From the NCBI GenBank assembly GCA_963824085.1, contig CAWGNT010000027.1, positions 6,769-70,768 of the forward strand: 64,000 nucleotides of DNA. Reading direction: 5' to 3'. Below, piece after piece: positions 23,189-30,297 of this stretch. The notes under the pieces are model-generated. The model saw only the letters and a list, made by a program, of their open reading frames with translations, did not search any database and was not told the DNA's origin. The position numbers and the translations under genes were made by a program. Position 1 is the first letter of the stretch. Every line of letters starts with the position of its first letter. The stretch is from JARRNE01 sp963824085 (GTDB lineage: Bacteria; Pseudomonadota; Gammaproteobacteria; Chromatiales; Chromatiaceae).

Positions 23189-24794
23189 GGGCCTCCCCCT
23201 CCAGGACTGGCCTGCGGTGGAAATTGTGCAGCGGCGGCGGAGAGCTCGTCTGCCACTCGAATCCCTTCGCCTCCCACGGGTTGTCCGGGGCCTTGGGGCC
23301 GTAGCGCAGCGACCACAGCAGATAGGCAAGCGGCAATAAGTACCCGATGCCGAGCACAACCGCTCCCGCGGAGGACAGGATATTGAGCGGTTGGAACTCC
23401 ACGGGGTAGGTCGCATAGCGCCGCGGCATGCCAGCCAGGCCCAGCATGAACTGCGGGAAGAACGTGATGTTGAAGCCAACGAACAGCAGTACCGCCGCGA
23501 AGCGCGCCCATATCTCCGGGTACATGCGCCCGGTCATCTTGGGCCACCAGAAATGGGCGGCCGCCAGGAAGCCCGACACCGCGCCTCCCACCATGATGTA
23601 GTGGAAATGGGCAATCACGAAATAGGTGGCATGGAGCTGGATGTCGGCTGAGAGGGTGGCGAGAAAGAGGCCAGTCAGTCCGCCGATCAGGAACAGGCCG
23701 ATAAAGCTGAAGGCGTAGAGCATCGGGGCCTCATACGTGATCCGCCCCTTGTAGAGCGTGGCCGTCCAGTTGAACACCTTCACGGCCGACGGCACGGAGA
23801 CCAGGAACGAGAGCAGCGAGAAGACGATCCCCGCGTAGACCGACTGGCTGGTGACGAACAAATGGTGACCCCAGACCAGGAAGCCGATGAAGGCGATGGC
23901 CAGAGTCGACATCGCGATGAACTTGTAGCCGAAGATGCGATTATGCGCATACGCCGGGATCACCATGCTCATCACCCCCATGGAGGGGAGGATCATGATG
24001 TAGACGGCCGGGTGGGAGTAGAACCAGAACAGGTGCTGGAACAGCACCGGATCACCGCCGAGCTGAGGGTTGAACACCGCGAGGCCCAGAAACCGATCCA
24101 GGAAGATCAGGAGCATGGCGAGGCCGAGAACAGGGGTGGCCAGCACCTGGACGAAGCTGGTCCCGTACAGCGTCCAGACGAAGAGCGGCAGGCGAAACCA
24201 GGTGAGGCCCGGCGCCCGCATCTTGTGCACCGTCACCATGAAGTTCAGCCCGGTTAGGATCGAGGAGAATCCCACCGTGAACACGGCAAGCACCGCCAGC
24301 ACAACGGCACTGTTGGAATAGACGCTGCTGTAGGGGGTATAGAAGGTCCAGCCGGTATCGACGCCGCCCGCGAGCAGGGCGAGCACCACGAAGATGCCGC
24401 CGATCGAGTACAGGTACCAGGAGAAGAGGTTGATGCGGGGGAAGGCGACGTCGCGTGCCCCGATCATCAGCGGCAGAAGGAAATTGCCGAAGGTCGTGGG
24501 AATCGAAGGCACCAGAAAGAAGAAGACCATGACGATGCCGTGCACGGTAAACGCACGGTTGTATGCGGAGGCGTCGAGCAGGCCGTCAGGTGACAAGAGA
24601 TCGAGCCGGATCAGGGCGGCACTGATGCCCCCGACGGCAAACAGAACGGTCAGGGAGACCAGGTAGAGCCAGGCAACGCGCTTGTGGTCCATCGTCAGGA
24701 GCCAGGAGCGCAGACCGTAGCCCGCGTGTAGGTAGTTATCCTCGGAGTAAGCCCGCTCGACGGACCCGAGGTCGGTTGCTGTGGCGTTGCTCAC
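23181..24794 (-). CDS. ctaD: caa3 oxidase subunit I (CtaD), A2 type
   Basis: This is a 537-residue protein from a GTG at 24794 that overlaps ctaC as GTGA. Key residues: heme a His in FTVHGIVMVFFFLVPSIPTT; D-channel region LPLMIGARDVAFPRINLFSW; CuB ligands and cross-linked Tyr in FWFYSHPAVYIMILPSMGVM; His pair in FLVWGHHLFVTSQSV; K-channel Lys in NRIFGYKFIAMSTLAIAF; heme a3/a His in YFVIAHFHYIMVGGAVSGFL. The Glu before Val-Tyr of A1 enzymes is replaced by Ala with Tyr-Ser ahead (YSHPAVY), the mark of A2-type oxidases such as Thermus caa3. It reduces oxygen to water and pumps protons. Confidence 0.97.
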   Translation of the reverse strand: MSNATATDLGSVERAYSEDNYLHAGYGLRSWLLTMDHKRVAWLYLVSLTVLFAVGGISAALIRLDLLSPDGLLDASAYNRAFTVHGIVMVFFFLVPSIPTTFGNFLLPLMIGARDVAFPRINLFSWYLYSIGGIFVVLALLAGGVDTGWTFYTPYSSVYSNSAVVLAVLAVFTVGFSSILTGLNFMVTVHKMRAPGLTWFRLPLFVWTLYGTSFVQVLATPVLGLAMLLIFLDRFLGLAVFNPQLGGDPVLFQHLFWFYSHPAVYIMILPSMGVMSMVIPAYAHNRIFGYKFIAMSTLAIAFIGFLVWGHHLFVTSQSVYAGIVFSLLSFLVSVPSAVKVFNWTATLYKGRITYEAPMLYAFSFIGLFLIGGLTGLFLATLSADIQLHATYFVIAHFHYIMVGGAVSGFLAAAHFWWPKMTGRMYPEIWARFAAVLLFVGFNITFFPQFMLGLAGMPRRYATYPVEFQPLNILSSAGAVVLGIGYLLPLAYLLWSLRYGPKAPDNPWEAKGFEWQTSSPPPLHNFHRRPVLEGEAHG

Positions 24795-25759
24795 GGGCTT
24801 GACGCCCTCCGGTTTGGCTTCAAAGTCTCGAGATAGGCGATCAGGGCGAGGACCTGCGACTCGTCCATCTGACCCTTGTAGCTCGGCATGATGGGCTGGA
24901 ACCCCGCCACCACGTCCTGATTCGGCTCGACGATGGCGCGGCGCAGGTAATCCCTGTCGGCACGCACCTCGGCGCCGCCCTCGAGCCCGACCCTGGTGCC
25001 GTACAGCCCGGCCAGGACAGGTGCGCGTGCGTTGGCTCCCGGCGCATGGCACGCGGCACAACCGTACGCCTTGTACAGCGCTGCGCCCTGCTCCACCAGG
25101 CTGCGCTCCGGGTGCTGGCGCGCCAGCCAAGCCGCGTACTCGGTCGGACGCATGGCGACGACGTGACCCCGCATACGCGAGTGGTTGAGACCGCAGTACT
25201 GGGTACAGAAGAGGTGATAGGTCCCGGGACGGGTCGCCTCGAACCAAAGCTGGGTGTAGGTGCCCGGAATGACGTCCCGCTTCACGCGAAACGCCGGCAG
25301 GGACAGGCTGTGGACGACGTCCTCGGAGGTCATGGTCACGACCACCTTGCGCCCGACCGGAACATGGATCTCGTTGATCTCGAGCACCCCGTCCGGATGC
25401 TGAACCTTCCACATCCACTGCTTGCCCACCACGTTGATCGCGAGCGAATCGCTTCCGGTGGGCGGCGTGTAGGCGTCGTAGTAAACGTAACCGCCCCAGA
25501 GGAAGAACAGCACGAAGACCACGGCGGTCGGGATAATCCAGGTGATCTCGATGCGGGTGGCGGTGGCCTCGTCCACCGGCGTACGGTCCACTTGCGACCC
25601 GCGCCGATACCTGATGCCGAGGTACATCATGGCGCCCACGATGGCCAAGGTGACCACGGCGCTCAGCAAGATCCAGCCGATCAGGACGGCGTCCGCCTTT
25701 CCGGCGATGGTCGATGCCTGCTCGGGGAGGAAGAAGAGCTCGTGGGCGATACTGCTCAT
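24791..25759 (-). CDS. ctaC: caa3 oxidase subunit II with fused cytochrome c (CtaC)
   Basis: This is a 322-residue protein. Two membrane helices (about residues 26-48 and 76-95) are followed by the periplasmic CuA cupredoxin domain with VGKQWMWKVQHPDG, H150 in DVVHSLSLPA, and CTQYCGLNHSRM (C185, C189, H193, M196). A C-terminal cytochrome c domain has CAACH at 234-238 and a probable Met ligand in FQPIMPSYKGQMDE. It accepts electrons from ActE or a soluble carrier and passes them to subunit I. It overlaps both neighbours by 4 nt. No signal peptide cleavage motif is evident; the first helix anchors it. Confidence 0.96.
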   Translation of the reverse strand: MSSIAHELFFLPEQASTIAGKADAVLIGWILLSAVVTLAIVGAMMYLGIRYRRGSQVDRTPVDEATATRIEITWIIPTAVVFVLFFLWGGYVYYDAYTPPTGSDSLAINVVGKQWMWKVQHPDGVLEINEIHVPVGRKVVVTMTSEDVVHSLSLPAFRVKRDVIPGTYTQLWFEATRPGTYHLFCTQYCGLNHSRMRGHVVAMRPTEYAAWLARQHPERSLVEQGAALYKAYGCAACHAPGANARAPVLAGLYGTRVGLEGGAEVRADRDYLRRAIVEPNQDVVAGFQPIMPSYKGQMDESQVLALIAYLETLKPNRRASSP

Positions 25760-26541
25760 GGATTGCCCTGTCCCACCGTTCGCGTCAGGTGCACCAGCCA
25801 AACGGCCAAGACGAAGACGAACCCGAGGCCCAGGTAACGCAGCAGGTTGAGAATCTGCAGGGTGTAGCGGCCTGTATGGGGGTCGTAGCTGTAGCAATGA
25901 GTGATCAGGTACTCCAAGGGGCCGCCGACACTTCCCTGCCCCGCCTCCACCACGGCCTTGCGCAGACTGTCGGCGGGAAACAGGAGCCCCGTCAGGTACT
26001 GGGAGACCTCGCCCTTGGGAGTCAGGACCGTCACCACTGCCGGATGGGCGTACTGTTTGATGCGTGCGTCGTAGGCATATCGGTAGCCCAGGCGGTCCGC
26101 CAGGGCGCGAACGCCCGGCTCATCCGCGGTCAGGACGTCGAGACCCGGCGCCAGCCCCGGAAAGGCGCGCAACATGAGCTTCCGGGTCTTCTGCGCCTCG
26201 ACGGCACCGTCGTGGGGGTCGATGCTCAAGGTCGCGACGCGGTAGTCCTTGCTCGGGGCCAGATCGAGCTGTGCAAGACTGGTGGCCAGATCCCGGAGCT
26301 GGACGCTGCAGATGTTGGGACAGCTGTACCAGGCGAGCACCAACAGGACCGGGACGTCCCGGAACGCATCACGCAGCCGTCCGGACACGGACTGGACGTC
26401 CTGCACGCGCATGTCCAAAGCGATGCGGGTGCCGAGCTGGGGCACGAGACCCACCTTGTCCCGGATCTGATCCGCCGTTGGCCCCGCAGCGGAAGCGGGC
26501 ACGCAGACGACAAGCGCAACCAGAAGCACGGCGAATCCCAT
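25756..26541 (-). CDS. sco: SCO1/SenC-type copper chaperone with C-terminal anchor
   Basis: This is a 261-residue protein with an N-terminal hydrophobic segment (FAVLLVALVVCVPASAAG), a thioredoxin-like domain carrying C-P-N-I-C at residues 74-78 in LAWYSCPNICSVQ and the distal His in IKQYAHPAVVTVL, and a C-terminal membrane helix (YLGLGFVFVLAVWLVHL). The CxxxC plus His triad is the SCO copper site used to metallate CuA. The extra C-terminal helix and a GPLEYLITHCYSYDPHTGRY segment are typical of the SCO proteins next to act operons. It overlaps ctaC by ATGA. Confidence 0.93.
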   Translation of the reverse strand: MGFAVLLVALVVCVPASAAGPTADQIRDKVGLVPQLGTRIALDMRVQDVQSVSGRLRDAFRDVPVLLVLAWYSCPNICSVQLRDLATSLAQLDLAPSKDYRVATLSIDPHDGAVEAQKTRKLMLRAFPGLAPGLDVLTADEPGVRALADRLGYRYAYDARIKQYAHPAVVTVLTPKGEVSQYLTGLLFPADSLRKAVVEAGQGSVGGPLEYLITHCYSYDPHTGRYTLQILNLLRYLGLGFVFVLAVWLVHLTRTVGQGNP

Positions 26542-26930
26542 CACGATCCGTCGCCCTGCGTTCCTTGGTGTCCCTTGGCGGCGCGCTCCTTCGCCACCAG
26601 CTCCATCGCCCGCTCGATCGGGATATGAACGATGCCGGCCTTGCGGTCGACCCAGCCGTAGCTCGTCAGCCGCCGCTCGTCGCGCTCCCGCAATGCGATG
26701 AGCCGGTTCTTCGGGTCCACCTCCAGGTGGAAGGGGGCACGGGGGGCGGGGCTTAGCATGCTTGGCGTCGGCACCTCCGGCTCGACCCACGGGTTATGGA
26801 CCAGGTACATCGCCAGCAGGATCGTCAACACGACCATAAGGAGGGCGCCGACCCCAACCAGGGTCGGGAAGCGGGGATCCACGTCCGTGCGCTCGACACC
26901 AAAATGGACGATGTCGTCTTCTTCGCTCAT
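26541..26930 (-). CDS. Single-helix membrane protein of the act-cta operon, unknown function
   Basis: This is a 129-residue protein starting MSEEDDIVHFGVERTDVDPR. One membrane helix (LVGVGALLMVVLTILLAMYL, about residues 24-43) leads to a probable periplasmic domain with RERDERRLTSYGWVDRKAGI and VHIPIERAMELVAKERA. It lies between actF and sco and overlaps both (ATGA on each side), so it is made with the complex. I know of no function. Its position suggests an assembly factor or accessory subunit joining complex III and the oxidase. The acidic N-terminus would face the cytoplasm. Confidence 0.85.
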   Translation of the reverse strand: MSEEDDIVHFGVERTDVDPRFPTLVGVGALLMVVLTILLAMYLVHNPWVEPEVPTPSMLSPAPRAPFHLEVDPKNRLIALRERDERRLTSYGWVDRKAGIVHIPIERAMELVAKERAAKGHQGTQGDGS

Positions 26931-27946
26931 GCCGCCTCTCCGCGGGGCCGCACCCCGCCCACGTTGTAATACATCAGCCCCCAGAGCCCGCCCAGGGAAA
27001 GCATCGCGAGACCCGTGAGCCAGTAGGTGGAAGGCTTCACCGGCGCGAAGGCGGGCAATATCATCCAGACCACCAACAGCGCCTCGCCGATGAGCAGCAC
27101 CCAGCCGAGCACCGCAGTACCCGCCCCCGCCAGCAGACGCGGCCAGACGAGGCCTGCCGCTCCGGCGATCCCGAGGAGACAGAAGGCGGCGATACCGAGA
27201 TCCGGCCAAGGCCCGCCCTCCCGCGCGAGGTACCAGGTCACCTGATCCGGCAGGTTGCCCGTCCATACCACGAGGTACTGGAGAAAGAGCAGATACAGCA
27301 GGAGCAGCACCCCACCGCACAGCCACCGAGCCAGCCCGAAGGCTCCAGGGGCACCGCTGAGCGCGAGCAGGGTCGGGGCCGTCAGACCCAGGCCGACGGC
27401 GAGGACCAGGGGAAACAACTCGGTGCTCCAGCGCGGGGTCAGTCCCAAGACCCAGTCCACCAGGAAGAGCAGCAGCGTGATCAGCGCGACCAGCAGGGCC
27501 GCGACGGCGGCCCGGGGCGGCATCGGCCCGCGGATCGCCCACCAGGCAAGCCCCAGCCACACCACGAAGATGGCACCGGTGCGGACCAGGAGGAGCGGCG
27601 CGGTCATCCAGGGGGCACGCTGGGCGGCCAGACCGGCCAGGTCGGGAGCCGGAATCACCCAGGGCAAGAGAACCGACAGCCCAAAGCCCAAGGGCACGAA
27701 GGCCAACAGGGACAAAGGCAAGGTCGCGGTCAGGGCCGCCAGGGGCGCTGCCGCGGGCGACGCCCACTTGCCGGCGCTGATCCGCTGCACGATGAGGAGC
27801 AGCAGCCCGCCGAGGGCGGGCCCCAGCCAGAACAGCACGGCGACGAGCCAGGCATGAAGCCAGAGCACCTGGCCCCTCTCCGCCCCAGCGAGGAAGACAA
27901 AGGCCCCGCCGGCGGCCAGCCCGACGATGAGCAGCAGTACCCTCAT
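26927..27946 (-). CDS. actF: Alternative complex III subunit ActF
   Basis: This is a 339-residue polytopic membrane protein with about ten hydrophobic helices and few charged residues, including WLHAWLVAVLFWLGPALGGL near the start and AGTAVLGWVLLIGEALLVVW near the end. The size and topology match ActF, the ten-helix paralogue-like membrane subunit of alternative complex III. Overlaps of 4 nt link it to actE and to the following small gene. It contributes to the membrane domain next to ActC. The call is supported mainly by operon position and topology. Confidence 0.9.
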   Translation of the reverse strand: MRVLLLIVGLAAGGAFVFLAGAERGQVLWLHAWLVAVLFWLGPALGGLLLLIVQRISAGKWASPAAAPLAALTATLPLSLLAFVPLGFGLSVLLPWVIPAPDLAGLAAQRAPWMTAPLLLVRTGAIFVVWLGLAWWAIRGPMPPRAAVAALLVALITLLLFLVDWVLGLTPRWSTELFPLVLAVGLGLTAPTLLALSGAPGAFGLARWLCGGVLLLLYLLFLQYLVVWTGNLPDQVTWYLAREGGPWPDLGIAAFCLLGIAGAAGLVWPRLLAGAGTAVLGWVLLIGEALLVVWMILPAFAPVKPSTYWLTGLAMLSLGGLWGLMYYNVGGVRPRGEAA

Positions 27947-28476
27947 TGGCCTGGCTCCGGGAGCTTGGTCCCCGTCGGAACATCGGACAGGCTCGCGTGC
28001 TGGGAGCGCTGCAAGGCCCGGATGTAAGCGACGATCGCCCACCGGTCCGGCGGCGAGACTCGATCCGCGTAGGAATACATCTTGTCCTTGCCCTTGGTGA
28101 TCACCTCGTAGAAGTGACGATCCGGCGCGGCGAGGAGCTTCGGCTTGAAATAGGAAGGAGGATTCGGGAATCCGTACTCCGGGAGTATCCCCTGGCCGTT
28201 CCCCACCGGTCCATGGCAGGGAGCACAATAGATGCCGTAGCGTTCCTGGCCGCGCTTCAACAGGGCCATGGTCATCGGCACCGGGATCGACTCCGGGACC
28301 TTCTCGACAATCGCGGAGCCCTTGGGCTGCACCCCCGGCACCAGGCGGCGCGCCGAGGCCCCCTTGGGGGCCTGGGGGTCGGGCGCATAGGTCACGAGCT
28401 TCGGCTGGGTGTACATGCTCTGATCGCAGCCCGCGAGGACTACCGCCAGGCACAGGCCGAGCGCGACGGCCCTCAC
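27943..28476 (-). CDS. actE: Alternative complex III subunit ActE, monoheme cytochrome c
   Basis: This is a 177-residue protein from a GTG at 28476 (overlap GTGA with actD). The N-terminus VRAVALGLCLAVVLAGCDQS is a lipoprotein signal with the lipobox L-A-G-C. The heme motif is C-A-P-C-H in RYGIYCAPCHGPVGNGQGIL, and Met ligands may be in KGKDKMYSYADRVSPPDRWA. ActE is the cytochrome that hands electrons from complex III to the oxidase. The protein is complete. Confidence 0.93.
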   Translation of the reverse strand: MRAVALGLCLAVVLAGCDQSMYTQPKLVTYAPDPQAPKGASARRLVPGVQPKGSAIVEKVPESIPVPMTMALLKRGQERYGIYCAPCHGPVGNGQGILPEYGFPNPPSYFKPKLLAAPDRHFYEVITKGKDKMYSYADRVSPPDRWAIVAYIRALQRSQHASLSDVPTGTKLPEPGQ

Positions 28477-28988
28477 AGCCGCACCTCTTCGATCCGCTCG
28501 GCCCCCAGAGCCTCCAGCCAAGGTCGCAGCTGGTACAGCTCCGCCTCCCTCGCCGTGAGGGCCAGGACGTAGCACTCGTCCTCGGCGAGGTCGAACCGGC
28601 CGGCGTCGAATACGGGGTGGTACAGCCTCGGAAGACCCGCGTCCCGCAGCATCACGACCAGCGCGACGACGGCTCCCGCCATCAGCCCTAGCACCGCCGC
28701 GGCGGGGGTGAGGGGGGCCCAGGCATCGACCGGCTTGCCGCTCACGTCCATCGGATAGGCCCAAACCGCCGCATAGTACTGGATCAGAAATGCGAGACCG
28801 GCGACCAGCACCGCAACCGCAAGTGCCAGCCCATACCTGGGCCGCACGCCGCGCGCCTGCAGGGCGGGCAGCGGGTGAGAGCTCAGGGCCTCCAGATGCT
28901 GGTGACCCGCCCGCCAGGCGGCGTCGAAGGCCGCGGCCAGTGCATCGGCGGACGGCAGCGCGGCGACGACCAAAAGCCGGTCAGCCAT
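28473..28988 (-). CDS. actD: Alternative complex III subunit ActD
   Basis: This is a 171-residue protein with a short cytoplasmic start (MADRLLVVAALPSADALAAA), two membrane helices (RYGLALAVAVLVAGLAFLIQ and AAVLGLMAGAVVALVVMLRD) and a soluble C-terminus (HPVFDAGRFDLAEDECYVLA). This is the DUF3341/ActD layout, including the H-P-V-F-D motif between helices and tail. It overlaps actC by 8 nt. ActD packs against ActC and ActF in the membrane domain. Confidence 0.93.
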   Translation of the reverse strand: MADRLLVVAALPSADALAAAFDAAWRAGHQHLEALSSHPLPALQARGVRPRYGLALAVAVLVAGLAFLIQYYAAVWAYPMDVSGKPVDAWAPLTPAAAVLGLMAGAVVALVVMLRDAGLPRLYHPVFDAGRFDLAEDECYVLALTAREAELYQLRPWLEALGAERIEEVRL

Positions 28989-30297
28989 GCGCCGCCCTTC
29001 CCTGCTCGCGAACGGGGAGCGCATAGACCGCCAGGACGGGCAGCAGGCGCGCCTGCAGGATGATGAGACAGGCAAAGAGCCCCACCGACCCCGCAAGCAG
29101 CAGCCAGTCCCAGGTGGTCGCGGAGAAGCTGCGCCAGGCGGAGGTCATGAAGCCGCGCTCCTGCGTGGTGATGGTAACGAGGTAATGGTCCAGCCAAGCC
29201 CCGATGTTCACCAGCAGGCCGAGCGTTGCCAGCAGCCAGGGCAAGGAGCGGAGTCGACGCCACACCAGCAGAAGGGGCAGCGCCACCATGAGGGCGATCC
29301 AGCTCCAGTACCAAGGGGCAAAGGCCCCGGTCAGGGATTGGGACAATCGGTAGCGGTCGAAGGGGTTGGCGCCGTACCAGGCCATGTAACCCTCGTACAG
29401 GGCGAAGAATCCCACGGCCATCGCGCTGCCGAGGAGCACACGTGCCAGGGTCTCCAGCTCCGCTATGGGAATCAGGTCTCGGAGCGCGAAGGTCGAACGG
29501 AATATCACCGCCACCGTCAGCGCCATCCCGGCGGCCGTCGCCAGGGCAGCGGCGATGGCGTCCACCGGGGTCAGGGTCGAGTGGTATCCGGCCGAGATGC
29601 CGCCGGCGAAGTCCAGTGCGGAAACACCCGTGGACACGACCGCCAAGGGCAAGGCGAGACCGGCGAGAACCCTGCGGGCGCTGGTCCAGGCGGCCCATTG
29701 CCGGTGGTTGCCGCGCCAGCCGAGGGCGAGGAGTCCGTAGAAGATTTGCCGGCCTCGGCCCTGGGCGCGGTCCCGCAGCACCGCAAGGTCGGGCAACATT
29801 CCGACGGACCAGACGATCAGGGCGACGACAAGGAAGGCAATGATGGCAAAGAAGTCCCACATCAGGGGGCTGCGCCACTGGGGCCACTGATCGAGCGTGT
29901 TGGGGTAGGTGAACAGGAAGTAGACGTACTGCGGACGCCCAGTGTGCAGTATGGCAAAGGTGCCCCCTACGACCCCGGCGAAGAGGGCAATGCTCTCGCT
30001 GACCCGTGAGATGGCAGGCCACCTGTCTCCAGCCAGGATCGCGCCGGCCGCGATGAGGAGGGCGCCGTGGCCCAGGTCGATCCACCACGCGATGTTGACG
30101 ATCGGAAAACCCCACCCCACCGGGATGTTGTTGCCGAAGATGCCGATGCCGTTCCGAAAAAGCACCAGCACGCTGCTGACGTAGGCGAGGAGCAGCAGGA
30201 CGGATACCGTCGCGGCCAGGCTCCAGCCCCAAGGCCGATGGACGCTGAGCGCCACCGCAGCGACGCGCCCCGCGGAGCCCGCCGGAGCCGGGCTCAC
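28981..30297 (-). CDS. actC: Alternative complex III subunit ActC (NrfD-like quinol-binding)
   Basis: This is a 438-residue protein from a GTG at 30297 overlapping actB as GTGA. It is an NrfD/PsrC-type membrane protein with about ten helices; recognisable parts are GIFGNNIPVGWGFPIVNIAW, HTGRPQYVYFLFTYPNTLDQ, DFAGGISAGYHSTLTPVDAI and GFFALYEGYMAWYGANPFDR. ActC oxidises menaquinol or ubiquinol and passes electrons to the Fe-S clusters of ActB or hemes of ActA. All genes around it are intact. Confidence 0.95.
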   Translation of the reverse strand: MSPAPAGSAGRVAAVALSVHRPWGWSLAATVSVLLLLAYVSSVLVLFRNGIGIFGNNIPVGWGFPIVNIAWWIDLGHGALLIAAGAILAGDRWPAISRVSESIALFAGVVGGTFAILHTGRPQYVYFLFTYPNTLDQWPQWRSPLMWDFFAIIAFLVVALIVWSVGMLPDLAVLRDRAQGRGRQIFYGLLALGWRGNHRQWAAWTSARRVLAGLALPLAVVSTGVSALDFAGGISAGYHSTLTPVDAIAAALATAAGMALTVAVIFRSTFALRDLIPIAELETLARVLLGSAMAVGFFALYEGYMAWYGANPFDRYRLSQSLTGAFAPWYWSWIALMVALPLLLVWRRLRSLPWLLATLGLLVNIGAWLDHYLVTITTQERGFMTSAWRSFSATTWDWLLLAGSVGLFACLIILQARLLPVLAVYALPVREQGRAAHG

